Notes: generated from the sequence alone by a model not told the origin. 64,000 nt of DNA from Semisulcospira habei (GCA_036245525.1 BTPG01000005.1:125811725-125875724), one strand, 5' to 3'; shown: positions 1 to 61,058, counted from the first letter of the stretch. Numbers and translations are program-made.

Positions 1-478
1 AGATCAGTGACCCGCGGTCTGTCTGCAGCGATTAGTGCAATTTTCCGAGTCTACTCACCACCTGCACCACCACCTAATTTCTTATGCACTCCGCCTTCAC
101 TTGGCCCTTTGACACCTTTGTTACAGTGCCACGCGCATGAATATGGTCAGCCGAGGCGCGGCATGTCGATCAACTCCCCATTATGAGATTACATCCCTTT
201 TCACACTCTTCTCTATTAGCCTCCTGCAACACAAAGCTATGAACGAAGGATTTAACATCTAACACACAAAAAAATCCACGCGAAGCATATCAAAGGAGCA
301 ACATTTCCAGCAATTTAAAAAAATAATCCCTGTTAGCGTTTTCCGCAATAATCTAATGCACTAAGTACCGGCCATGACTGCACTGTCGTCTGCAAGCCTG
401 CACTAATGATACAACTGTGCACATGCCCCATATATAGTCCTATGCGTTTAAGTCGAAAACGGAAAAGTCGAAAAACGC
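1..478. other. 5' flank, no gene seen
   Basis: I see no splice-consistent coding sequence here. Around 440-480 there are short AAGTCGAAAA-type repeats like those at 2990-3300 and 5098-5222. It may be upstream flank of the receptor gene or part of an earlier intron; the sequence does not decide. Confidence 0.4.
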
Positions 479-671
479 TTAACCCATTCAGCCCTGACGC
501 ACTACAGCAGGAGATGGATCGACCATGATAATTCAAGGGTAGCGCCAGATTAGCCATCTCCTGCAACTGGTGCATAGTCTAAATGTAGTAAAACTGTTGC
601 CGCTAGGGTTTCACGTGAAAGAAAAACAGAAGATAGTGGTAGAAAACCCTTTAAAATAGAAACAAATAACG

Positions 672-705
672 ACGTTTCGGATCAAAGATCCTTCCTCAGG
701 TGACA
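672..705 (-). ncRNA. Hammerhead-ribozyme-like core in the Penelope 3' region
   Basis: Read on the minus strand, the segment is CTGAGGA, then a GGATC/GATCC stem with a TTT loop, then GAAACGTC. This matches the conserved CUGANGA - stem II - GAAA layout of hammerhead ribozymes, which are known from Penelope-like elements. Stems I and III were not verified by folding. Confidence 0.45.
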
Positions 706-780
706 TGGAAACAAACGTAGAACAGAAAAGAACACCAGAAAGAAAAGACGTCATCCTGTATAGAGAGAATTTAGAATGAC

Positions 781-782
<2 letters not shown>

Positions 783-823
<41 letters not shown>
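783..823 (+). repeat. Poly(A) run
   Basis: About 40 consecutive A, inside the Penelope-like element's 3' region. Confidence 0.9.
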
Positions 824-825
<2 letters not shown>

Positions 826-950
826 CACACACACACACATAATGACGCAAATACACATGCACAAAACACGTAGCACAAAACTTACGTCTATATACATACA
901 CGTCACTGCATACATTCGCATTCACTCGTGCCTACTGCAGCTCACGCACA

Positions 951-951
951 T

Positions 952-1033
<82 letters not shown>

Positions 1034-1040
1034 ACACACT
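951..1040 (+). repeat. (CA)n microsatellite
   Basis: About 90 bases of CA repeat, inside the 3' untranslated part of the Penelope-like element. Open frames across it are repeat artefacts. Confidence 0.95.
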
Positions 1041-1112
1041 CAAAGGTAGCATCCAGTGTCAACAGTGAGGTCAAGCCTGGCACCAACTACCCATCAGGCC
1101 GAGCATACATCC

Positions 1113-2877
1113 CTAGGGGCGAATGTTCAAGCCGCGCGGATGGTAAGTGCCAAGCCTGTCCGCGAAAAAGGATTCTGTCATTTTGCGGCGGATGAAGTGG
1201 GATGTATTTTGCCAAAGGATGCGTATGCTGAAATGTGTGAGGCTATGAGGCGGTTCGTTGAAATGACGTCCAACCTGGTTGTTGTATCCGAGGCGGATCG
1301 AACGAACATGCTCCTCGCAGCGTTCAGGGAGTGTACGGTATGTCTCCCCCACATACAACATCTTTGGGCAGTGAGAACATGAGATGACATAGACAATATC
1401 CGATGACTGGCATGTGAATGATCGGTGGACATGAAAAGATGACAGGGGTCCGGTGATGACGGGGGATGTGTTGATGTACGGACATGCTTTGCAGTGTGGT
1501 TGCTGACAAGGGTGTGTGCCAGGTGGTAAGGTGTTAGATGCGCGAAGTGAACTGTGAACAAGATGATCGCTTAGGTTAGTGTCACGTTTGTAAGCGACCA
1601 GCGGAGGCTCAGGAAATATGTCTTTCAATACTGTGTCATTCTGAATGATGTGGAAGTTCCTGAGGAGAATGTTTTTGATGGGGATGTTGTGAGGATGATA
1701 CGTGATACACAGGACCGGCCGGTCCTCTGCAGCACTGTGAGTTTTCTCCCTCAAAGCTTCACTTCTGCTTGTGGCCTCAGCCTTAGAACGAGCGGTGTTG
1801 ACGATGTCTTGGGGGTATCCCTGGTGTGAGAAAAAAGTGGCCATGGTTTGGGTCTGGTTGGTGAAGTCGTCGTCGCTGCTGCAGATCCGACGGAGTCGCA
1901 GAAATTGGGAGAATGGGATACCGTTTTTGGTGGCGGCAGGATGGCTTGATGAAAACTGCAGGTAAGTGTGGGCGTCGGTGGGCTTGTAATGGACGGTAGT
2001 ATGGAGTTTGTCAGAGTCGGCTTTGGTGGATATTCGGATGTCGAGGAAGGGCACAGACTCCTCGGAAATCTCATGCGTGAATCGGAGAGACGGATGAAAC
2101 GATGAGATGAAATTGATGAATTGAAGTGTGTCAGTCATGCTTCTTGAGGTGACGCCCAAGCAGTCGTCGATGTAGCGCTTGAAGAGATCTGGCAGAGGTC
2201 CAGTGTATTGAGTGAAAATCTTCTCCTCCACGTAGCCCACAAACAGACAGGCATAGGAGGGCCCCATTTTAGTGCCCATGGCGACTCCTTTTTTCTGTTT
2301 GTAGTGCTGACCCATAAATTGAAAGGAGTTCATGGACAGCACCAGTTCGGCTAAGCGGAGGATGGTTGTGGTGTCGATCTTCAGATGATGTTTGCAGATG
2401 AAATGTTTCAATGCTATTAGGCCGTCTTCATTAGGGATGTTGGTGTAAAGAGCCTCTATGTCCATAGTGAATAAAATCTTGTGTGTTGCTGCGTCAGGGA
2501 AGGTGAAGCGATCCAAAAGGTGAAGGGCGTGGTTAGTATCTTTTACATATGTGGGAAGAGCACGGACCAATGGCTGGAGGATGGAGTCGATGAACTGGGA
2601 TATAAGCTCTGTGGGACAAGAGCAAGCCGAAACAATGGGGCGACCCGGTGTGTCTGGTTTGTGGATTTTAGGGAGGACGTAGAATCTTGGCTCCTTAGGC
2701 TCCCTCACCACGAGTGAATTGGCCTGCGATGGTAATTTTCCCGCAGTAATGGCGATGGTAATGGTTTGCCTCACCACTTTGTTGTCAGACGCGGTTGTCT
2801 TAGCAGGGATAGGTAGGTAGAACTCGCCGTCCTGTAACTGACGTTCAACCTCTTTGACGTACAGATCCCTACGCCAA
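1113..2877 (-). CDS. Penelope-like reverse transcriptase / GIY-YIG endonuclease (5' partial)
   Basis: One uninterrupted frame; the open frame continues upstream of the first listed start at 2777 to about 2877, so the true N-terminus is lost. Reverse transcriptase motifs appear in order: FYVLPKIHKP and GRPIVSA (fingers), FTMDIEALYTNIP (motif A), GVAMGTKMGPSYA (motif B), FKRYIDD (motif C, catalytic aspartates) and SVPFLDI (motif E region). Near the C-terminus, IVYVISCSHCPKMLYVGET followed by ERCEEH and an N-x-x-VGRHF block is the GIY-YIG nuclease module. RT next to GIY-YIG is diagnostic of Penelope-like elements. The protein copies element RNA at a nicked target. No internal stop is seen, so the copy is fairly young despite the truncation. 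Confidence 0.92.
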
Positions 2878-2984
2878 ACTACTACCGCGCATAGTCGTTA
2901 GATGACGCCTCCAAAATTTGGGAAATACGTGCGTGAGGTTGAACGAGTTAAAAATTCCCGGACAAGGCTGTTCTTTCTATGACT

Positions 2985-3310
2985 AATTTTACAACGGATA
3001 ACTCGAACTCGCTTAAGTCGAACTTCGGATAAGTCGAAGGCGTTTCCCCTCTCAAAAGTCGGATAAGTTGAACTATTTATTTTAAAATGCAGTTTCATAT
3101 GCCCAAGTCAGAGACAGCGGATAGGTCGAAAAACTCTTATATCGAACAAAATTCTGCTCATCTACTATTTCTACAACAAAATTCTGCTCTTCTAGAACTA
3201 TTTCTACAACGTATTTCCAAAATGGTCCAGTTTGAGTTCTGAATTAAACTTCGGATAAGTCGATTGCGTTTCTCGTTTTCCAAACTCGAATAAGTCGTAC
3301 CATTTTTTTT
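2985..3310. repeat. Degenerate GATAAGTCGAA repeats (possible pogo/Tigger-like remnant)
   Basis: Several copies of CTTAAGTCGAA or GGATAAGTCGAA occur here, and again with opposite polarity at 5098-5222, where the end reads CAGTCGACAACGCTTAAG on the minus strand. CAGT-type ends with such inner repeats resemble pogo/Tigger transposon termini. No transposase is recognisable between them. Confidence 0.35.
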
Positions 3311-3383
3311 TTAACGCGTGGCCAAGGTTGTTCTTTCAATACCAATACATGCATGCAGACTCACTCACAAAACAAATTCCAGG

Positions 3384-3498
<115 letters not shown>

Positions 3499-3835
3499 CA
3501 AACACACATGTAATTTAATTTAATTAATTTGTTTAACATAATTTATTATCAGTTTGTGTATGTACGACTTTTATTTCTTTTGTATTTGTGTTGTACTTGT
3601 TTGCGGTCCATATGTGTTCATGTTACTAATCTTGGAAAAAAATGTTCAAAAATATTTATTTAAAAAAAAGGTTGTTCTTTCTAAGACAAATATTTAACTG
3701 AAAACGGCTCCGTTAACGAACTAAGGGTAAGTTGAATATGTTTCCAAATTCGGATAAGCCTGGCTAACTCAGAATATTTATGGTCTTTTGAAAACACAGC
3801 GACATATTCACACCGGCACCTACTGATCATGTTTC

Positions 3836-4036
<201 letters not shown>

Positions 4037-4042
<6 letters not shown>

Positions 4043-5097
4043 TTAAACAGTAAAGTGTGTGCCTATGGGCGACTTTGACAGCGACCTGTTCACGAAAATG
4101 GAGGGTGTGGGTGACTTTGAAAGCGACTTGACACTGGAGGATCAATAGTTGGCAATACCTCTTTTGTATTCAGATGTTCACTGTACTTACAATAATGCTG
4201 AACAAAGAGGCTAGCAGCTTTTGAAGTCTGAAAATAATGAAATGAAAGATTTCTCTGCTCTCCTTAGTCCTGTGTTCGTAGGGGAGTTCCAGCGATGTTT
4301 AGCAGAACACCTCTGTTACGTGTGCATACTCACGTGGATTGTAAAACTTGAAGAGTAGTAAAGTCTCCGCTTAGACAAGACAACATTGAGGACGCGTTTT
4401 GTCAGGAAAGTTTAGCACTCAAAGCCCGCCCTAGAGCTGACCTCTTAACTGCCTCCATTGAGTTATACATCTTGTGTTTTCTATTTAAATGTTAAATTAG
4501 TATTGTTATATGTTTACAGCCAAACAAGTAACAACTGTACGGAATTGAGGAGAATAACCACAAAATTAGTCTGTCGGTCCGTGTTATGTGTATTTTCTCT
4601 TCTATCTTTGTTGATCATTACTGATGGTAACCGTACAGAAATAAGAAGTGCACTCATCTCTGTAATATCAGTGTGTTTAGAAAGAAGATGTGTCTGACTT
4701 TACTAGGATGAAAAGATGGAAAACAGATTAAATTCTCAGCCACATGCAAGGAATTCGTTGAACTTTACGTCCTGAAGGTTATTCATTTGGGTGTCAATTC
4801 TTTCAATCGTGGATTTGCAAAAACAACATCCTGAATTATAGCTGCTTTCAGAGTCTGGTTAGAGATGTCGCCGGGAAAGTCCCGTGTATTACTCTGTCTC
4901 AGTGTCTGTCTCACTGTCTGTCTGTCTGACCCTGGCATTTGAGTGATTCTTTTTAGGTGTCAGTAAATTCTGATGTGCTTTTGTCAGAAAACCTTCTGTC
5001 GGTTCGTTTTGTCTGTTTCAACATGAATTTTCATATCTTTTTCTTATCTTAGAAGAATGATGTGTGAGTTATGAACATAATGTTGGTCCGTAGAAAA
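4037..5097. other. No gene seen
   Basis: Ordinary AT-rich sequence. I see no splice-consistent coding exon and no hairpin element. Confidence 0.4.
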
Positions 5098-5222
5098 ACA
5101 CAACGCTTAAGTAAAACAACTTTGAAAAATTCGACATATCCGTCAACTGAATCGAAAGACGGATAAGTCGAACGAAAAGAAATTTCCCCTGCTGGTTCGA
5201 CTGACTTAAGCGTTGTCGACTG
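5098..5222 (-). mobile_element. Possible pogo/Tigger-like terminal segment
   Basis: On the minus strand this begins CAGTCGACAACGCTTAAG and then contains repeated GACTTATCCGTC-type blocks. It is in inverted relation to the repeats at 2985-3310. It directly abuts the TTAA of a family B element at 5224. Confidence 0.35.
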
Positions 5223-5223
5223 T

Positions 5224-5434
5224 TTAACTCATTCTACCCCAGACACACCACAGCAAGATAAAGATCGACCATGATAGTTCAAGGGTGATGCCAGAATAGC
5301 TTGGCGCCTATGGGCGCCAAGCTATTCTGGCATCACCCTTGAACTATCATGGTCGATCTGTGTCCTGCACTGCAACGCAGTCTTCAGAGGACGACTTCAA
5401 AATTTGGGGATTTCGGTCTTGGGGTAGAATGAGA
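5224..5434 (+). mobile_element. Family B hairpin element
   Basis: Begins TTAACTCATTCTACCCC and ends with the inverted copy GGGGTAGAATGAG; the right TTAA has decayed to GACT. The central palindrome (5263-5358) has arms of about 45 bp running from GATCGACCATGATAG to its complement around a TTGGCGCC-TATG-GGCGCCAA centre. Confidence 0.85.
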
Positions 5435-6418
5435 CTGCTTCCATGAACACACAAGGTCGGCTGAAGTTGCTCTTTTTCACACCACCTGTCGTGACTCTTG
5501 CTGCTCAAAACGCCCAAAAAGGCAAAATAATAAGGTTTTACAGCCTAAAAGGGAGGACATTTTTGGAACTATTTTTTCTTACGGAATTTGCATGCACCGG
5601 AAGGAATACGCACGTGAGGCCTGTATTGTACCACCGCCATTGGCGAGAGCTGAGTGTCAAGTTGGGCCGCGCCACAGCCGGCAAAGACGTTACCCCTACA
5701 TGGGTCAACTTTTTCTTGCAGGCGGCGGCATTATGGACCAAAAGCAAGTCACATTCGTCGGCACGGCGTTGTTCGCCAGCACATGTAAGATTATAGGCAG
5801 ACCACAAAGTCAGCTCAATGAGATTTATACCGTTTCTGTTCACAGCCGAAAAGCCTTTTCCTTCACATCAGACAGTTCTCACCCGCTGCACCGGCTGCCA
5901 GTTTGAGTTACGTTATAGAATGCCCTTGGCTGACAGGAATCTTTTCAAAAAGTCATTAAATTTTGTGCCTAATGCAATAACCTTGCTGAACTCAACTCCA
6001 TCATGTAACAGTTGGGCCATAATTATGACCAGTAATATTTTGAGAATAGTAACTCTGCATAGTAACGTTTCATTGCGGTGCAGTATGTGCATAATTGTCC
6101 ATGGATGACAGTGTTTTTGTGCGTGTATCTGTATGTGCGTTCGAGCGTGTGCGCGTGTGAGCATGGACAAGGTTATATTTGCACGTATGTTCATTATTTT
6201 CATGTTCTTATGCGTGTTTTAGTGTCGAAGCCGAAGGAAAATTTCCATATCATGGATAATAAAGTGAATTGTATTGTCACTGCTTGCATGTTTTCTATTT
6301 TACAGATACCTTAAGTGTCATCTACCAGACATTAACAGAGTCAGAATATTTCATTTGGTGTGCATAGCGTATTTCCATGACACACATGTACTCTGCTTGA
6401 TCGTGCACTGACATCCCT
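5435..6418. other. No gene seen
   Basis: Overlapping open frames of about 100 codons occur at 5443-5906, but they have no start context, splice partners or recognisable motifs. I treat them as chance. Confidence 0.4.
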
Positions 6419-6795
6419 CTGCCACCGCAAATAGCTTGTATTACGTAGGGGAAAGCGAGCCCCTGCCACCTGAGATGGCTGCATTGGGGAGATAGGAACA
6501 ACCTCTGCCACAGCAGATGGCTGCTATGGAGGTGATAGGTGAACCCCTGCCACCGCAGATGGCCGCTATCCGGGAGATAGGTTAACCCTCTGCCACCACA
6601 GATGGCCGCTATGGGGGTGGGGCCGCTGTCCCCAGATAGGTTAACCCTCTGCCACCGCGAATGGCCGCTATGGGGGTGGGACCGCTGTCTCTAGATAAAC
6701 CGGAAAATCCTATGCCACCGCAGATGGCCGCTATAGGGGTGGTACCGCAGTCCATCAATAGGTAGACTCGTCGCCACCACAGATGGGCGTTAATC
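6419..6795 (+). repeat. Minisatellite, about 42-63-bp units
   Basis: Eight imperfect copies of GCCACCGCAGATGGCCGCTA start near 6419, 6466, 6508, 6550, 6592, 6651, 6714 and 6772. Spacers contain GATAGGTGAACCCC-like sequence. Longer units add a GGGGGTGGNACCGC block. Confidence 0.8.
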
Positions 6796-7894
6796 ATACC
6801 AACACGTGGATCTGAGAGAGTTGTAGCAGAAATCTGCAGGTACATGCACGCTCAGTTGTTTTGGGGTTTTGTTTTTTGTTGCTGATTACTTTTTGAATGT
6901 TACGTTATTAGAATTTAGTATAGTGCATTGTTTAATTGTTAGGTTTAAAGTTATATTCCCCAGGATCAAGCATCTCAACACAGTCTGCAACAAATACTGC
7001 TGACAGTATGTTTATGGGTCCTTTGTGTACTATCTTAGAGCTTTATAATGTATGTACAATGCCAAATGTCGAAATTCATCGTTTGGAGGGTGCATTGTTT
7101 TTTTGTGCTCGAGTCGCGGATTTATTGTCTGCATCGGCCTTGTTTTTGAATTAATATGCATATTTATGAGCCTACGTCTGACAAGGCAGAACCCGGCAGA
7201 CTGTGTATCGCAATACTGCAGGTCACGAGGTCATCGGTGTGGTGTCCACACGTGTCAGTGTACACGTGTACTGATGTTCTCCGGCATCCCTTTGACGTAA
7301 TTTTTCACGAGAAAGTGAAATAAACCTTCCATACTCGCTATGCTGTCAAAATCACAATGCGGATTCCGCTCGACCTGCTAATAGTATTGGACTAGTAACA
7401 ATCGTGCGTACAGTAGTGCACCGATGGCTTGCGTGTTTGAGCTCGCAAACTGCGAGCGTGCGCCGTCCACGGTGCCTAGTTTGACCTTTGATCCTTAACC
7501 CCTCGGAAACACGCACAGTTTTCCATAATTAAAACAAAACATTGGTATTTATACCCACTTTCTGCACTGCAGTCAATTTCACATCTCACACATCGAAGTC
7601 TACGTAACCGAAAGCATCATTGGAAACCACAAAATCAGTGCACCATCGAAGCAGAAACACTACCTCTCTGAATCGAGTGAGAGCCCGCACAGACAAAAAC
7701 ATGTTACAACCAGCGCCGGATGTGCAACTTTGACCCGCACCGTAATTTTCAGATCTTTGCAGTATAAAATGTGATAACTAGCTCGTAACTATATGATAAA
7801 ACAGGTTTAAAATCTTGCGAAATCAGTAAGAGATAAATTTTACTGAAAATCAATAGCGCTCGCGGAACTAAAGGAAGATCGACAAAGACCGTAG

Positions 7895-8123
7895 ATTACT
7901 TACTGATTCAGCAGGAAAGCGACAAATTTCGGGTGGGCGGTCAAGCCAAGCTCTTGCTTTTCGCGTTGCTACATGTTCTATATTCTCTTGTCCGATGTCA
8001 ATTTTACTTAAGGGTATCCCGTCTCTCTTCCTCTTTCTTCTCTTCATTTCCGAGTCTTTCATTGTCGGCGCGAGTCGATGATACTCAGTTTCCCTTTTTT
8101 CTTCGCTGGTTCATCCGCCATCT
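7895..8123 (-). pseudogene. Exon-like open segment in left foldback arm
   Basis: On the minus strand, AAGATGGCGGATGA lies just downstream of a CCAAT-like motif. A nearby frame encodes a basic segment (KRRKRKRDGIPLSKIDIGQ), then the residues ARAWLDRPPEICRFP, and ends at a GTAAGT-type donor. The ATG frame and the basic frame are not continuous (a stop or frameshift separates them). It could be the first exon of a transposon gene; I do not recognise the family. Confidence 0.35.
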
Positions 8124-8810
8124 TGTCTATGATTGGTTATAATTATGCAGATGACCTAAGGTCGTAAAGAATAGTTATGACGTCAACTACCATCGCCTAT
8201 CCGAAGCAATTTTGTTACGTGTCTCGTCAGAAAATTCCGGTGGACCTCTTTTCTCTTTGAACTGACGAAAGAAAGCATTTGGTGGGACAATAAGGTGGTC
8301 TAAGTGGGTATGTATACTGAAGCCCAGTAAAAGCTTTTTGCGAACTGAAGTCTTAAGTGAAGGTTACTATATTAGATTGTATTGTAATAAATTGTTAATT
8401 GTTACCGATACATGGTACGTATTTGATGGTGCTGATTACATTGTTGATCGTTACGTTTAAATGACACGTTATTTGATTATTTGATTTTTTTGTGATTTGA
8501 CTAAATATCACTTGACTTTACCCTTCTTCTACCCCAGCAGCCACCCTATCAAAAAGAAAGTGGAAGGAATCTGGCGTCGGAGTTTTACGCCGAGTACTTC
8601 GGTTTTCTCTGAGGTGGCAAACAAATATATCTTCTCAATGTGCAACACATGTTGGCAATCGACCTTAATGAACACAGTGTTGATACGATTTTGAACGTGA
8701 GCAGTGGCACTGCTTGTTCAGGTCTGTGCATCTGGAATAGGAAGCTGTGAGCGCTTGGTGCGCAGTCTTTTATCTATTAAGCCCTTAAAGGGGCACGACC
8801 GACCTTTTTT

Positions 8811-10158
8811 AATGCTTCAGTTCGCAAAAAGCTTTTACTGGGCTTCAGTATACATACCAACTTAGACAGTGACCACCCTATTGTCCCACCAAATGCTTTC
8901 TTTCGTCCGTTCAAAGCGAAAGAGGCCACCGGAATCGTGCGGCTGGACGATAGACGATCAGGTAGCTGACGTCATAACTATTCTATACGACCTTAGGTCA
9001 TCTGCATAATTATAACCAATCAGAGACAAGATGGCGGATGAAACAGCGAAGAAAAAAAGAAAGTATCAGTCGACTCGCGCCGGCCGACAATGACAGACTC
9101 GTAATTGAAGAGAAGAAAGAGAAAGAGAGACAAGATACCCCTAAGTAGAATTGACATCGGACAAGGGAATATAGAGCTTGGCTTGACCGCCCATCCGGAA
9201 TTTGTCGCTTTCTTGCTATGTGAAACAGTAAGTAATCCGGTTACGATCTTTGTCGATCTTCCTATAGTTTCACGAGCGCTAGAGACTGAGAATTCATGAT
9301 CTTCAGTAGAATTTATCTCTTACTGATTTTGCAAGATTTTAAACCTGTTTTATCATGAAGTTACGAGCTAGTTCATCAGATTTTATGCTGTGAGGATCAG
9401 ACAACTACGGCCTGTGTGTCAAAATTGCGGCACCGGCTGCCGACATTCAGATCGTGACACGTTTTTGTCTGTGCGGGCTCTCATTCACTCGATTCACAGA
9501 GGTAGTGTTTTTGCTGGTGCATTTGTCGTTTCCAGAGATGCTTTCAGTTACGTAGACTTCGATGTGTGTGATGTGAAACTGCAATGCAGAAATGGGTACA
9601 AGTGGGTGAAATACCACTGTTCTGTTTCGTGACGCTGGCTCAGTCGCCGGCTTAGCGCGGAGACCCGAGTCGAAGAACTTGAAGCCACGCGCACAGCATG
9701 ATTGCCCGTTACTCAGGGTAGCAGGTCAAGCGGAACACGCATTTATTTTGACAGCATAGCGAATAAGTGGAAAATTTATTTTACATTCTCGTGGAAAATT
9801 ATGTCAAAGGGATGCCGGAGAACATCAGTTCATGCCTACACTGACGCGTGTGTACCCACTCGACAACGATGACCGCCTCCGTCGTCTGCAGTATCGATTG
9901 TTCGGGTTCTGCCTTGTGACGTAGGCTAGTTAATATGCACAAATTCAAAACGAGGCCGATGCAGGCGATAATTTGCACTCTCGGGTACAAAAACAACACA
10001 CCCATCAAACGATGAATTTCGACATTTGGCATTGTATTTACATCATAAAGCTCTAAGTTAGTACACAAAGGACCCATACATAATACTGTCAGCAGTATCT
10101 GTTGCAGACAGTTTTCCGACTGTGTTGAGATGATTAAACCTGGGGAGAATCGCTTTAA
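8811..10158 (-). repeat. Right arm of foldback element
   Basis: Reverse complement of 6945-8354. On the plus strand, from about 9029, it carries the same ATGGCGGATGA start and the same basic segment KRRKRKRDKIPLSRIDIGQ as the left arm, with its own substitutions and frame breaks. Confidence 0.75.
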
Positions 10159-11052
10159 TGCCGAGAAAAAAGTGAACGTGAGCCAACTGCAAGAGACATA
10201 GATCCTGATGAGCCCCCGCGATTTCGGAGGCAGTCATGAGGATCTAAGCCTCTGTTACGTGGTGGGGTTGTAGTCGTAGTATGATAAACACACCAGACGC
10301 ACGCACGTAAGGTTCTTTTAAATAAACTTCATTCACAATGTACACCCTATACAGGCCACGTACCTACGTTAAACTGTTTGTCCCTACAACTAAAAATGCC
10401 TGACAATGTACACACGTGCTTCCTAGCACCAACTTTTATAGTAAAACGACTTTCCAGAAAAATCTAATGAATTTACGCAACGCACCCAATCAGAACGGAA
10501 CACGTAACTGAAACTCATAATATTAATTAAAAAAGGAACTTTCTAGAATAACTACAATAGTCTACAAAAATTGGACTGCTCATTTCAGCCATAAATCCTA
10601 GTTTATAATGACGTCACACAACAGTATGGCAGACCGTTCACGACCTTTCATAACACGCAAAGAACGGCCGCTAATTTCACGCTCACAGAAAACAACTATG
10701 ACTAAAAATAGATCAGCTTTACTGCCGCTATTCTCCGTGCGATTTTGCTAGAAGCTTCCGGACTAAACTTAGCGTATCATAACAAAGCCAATTCTGCTAT
10801 CTGCGCGAACAACAGAGAATCTCACTGAAAAGGCACGTGATACGTAACCATGATAGCTCAAATAAATATCGGATCGTTTCCTACGATTAACACATGCATG
10901 CTCTCACAGAACAACACACCCACAATCGTAACAGCCTCTTGCTGAGACCAATTCGTATCCATGTTTCTTGGACGGTGTTGACTTTTGGTCGTTGAATGAA
11001 CCAAGATTTCAGAAACAAAAATGTACGTACAGTGGCAGGGAAAGGGTTATTC
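10155..11052 (+). mobile_element. Family A TTAA hairpin element split by a solo LTR
   Basis: It starts at the TTAA shared with the foldback element's right end (10155-10158), then TGCCGAGAAAA and AACTGCAAGAGACATAGATC. After the LTR it resumes CCTCTTGCTGAGACCA and ends GTGGCAGGGAAAGGGTTA near 11050. Confidence 0.75.
10253..10933. mobile_element. Solo LTR, 681 bp
   Basis: Begins TGTTACG and ends CGTAACA (perfect 7-bp inverted termini of TG...CA type). It is flanked by the identical 5-bp direct repeat GCCTC at 10248-10252 and 10934-10938. No internal gag or pol is present, so it is the product of LTR-LTR recombination. It interrupts one arm of a family A palindrome, which dates it after that element. 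Confidence 0.85.
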
Positions 11053-11084
11053 GTTTATTCCTTTGTTCGTTTGGTCTCTTTTAG

Positions 11085-60800
<49,716 letters not shown>

Positions 60801-61058
60801 GTAAAACCTTATGTTTTAATCTTTGTTAAAACATGTTTGAATTCAGACGTGGGAATCTAGGCAGAACTACGACGTCAAGGAGTCACTCCAAAACTGGATT
60901 GTTTTGGTGTTGGGTGTTGGTTTTGTTTTTTCTCCATCTTATATTAATACTATATCGTTTGTGTAAATCAGGAGTAGGTAAGACAAATCCACGAATTTGA
61001 CGCAATTAGTGGATCAAATGAGAGGATAGACGTACGTATGACATGTTTGTCTGCCCCT

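Larger units (their letters stand above)
580..2896 (-). mobile_element. Penelope-like retroelement, 5'-truncated
   Basis: A minus-strand element with reverse transcriptase plus GIY-YIG endonuclease and a 3' region (580-1112) that carries a hammerhead-like core, an A-run and a (CA)n tract. The octamer GCATAGTC occurs on both sides (572-579 and 2889-2896), as expected for a target-site duplication in the host family B element. The 5' part of the element, upstream of the RT fingers, is missing. Neptune- or Coprina-type Penelope elements are the likely relatives, but the clade needs a tree. Confidence 0.85.
479..2951 (+). mobile_element. Family B TTAA hairpin element split by a Penelope-like insertion
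   Basis: It starts at TTAA (479-482) with CCCATTCAGCCC and the half-palindrome GATCGACCATGATAATTCAA. It is interrupted at about 580 and resumes at about 2889 with the 3' portion typical of the family (GTTAGATGACGCC, then an AAATTTGGGAAA stretch). It ends near GAGTTAA (2945-2951). Compare the uninterrupted 3' part at 12105-12165. The central hairpin is partly deleted. Confidence 0.6.
6945..10158. mobile_element. 3.2-kb foldback element with arms of about 1.4 kb
   Basis: The left arm (6945-8354) reappears as its reverse complement in the right arm (8811-10158), around a spacer of about 456 bp. Landmarks: CTGAAGCCCAGTAAAAGC near 8320 pairs with GCTTTTACTGGGCTTCAG near 8830, and CAATGCCAAATGTCGAAATT near 7060 pairs with its complement near 10015. 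Both outer ends are TTAAAG followed by a CCCCAGG block, so TTAA flanks the element. Identity looks high but imperfect, with small indels. Arms this long suggest a foldback transposon or a head-to-head pair of copies. Confidence 0.8.

Noticed and set aside
842..1195. Open frame rich in His-Thr
   Set aside because: Translation of the (CA)n repeat. The same applies to frames at 3318-3539, 3681-4145, 14529-14885, 30664-31145, 34108-35010 and 38896-39338.
5443..5906. Overlapping frames of about 100 codons
   Set aside because: No motifs, no splice partners and mutually overlapping on both strands.
11021..11084. Using the ATG at 11021 as the receptor start
   Set aside because: A strong TTTGGTCTCTTTTAG acceptor at 11084 and the absence of a signal peptide after that ATG make an internal exon more likely.
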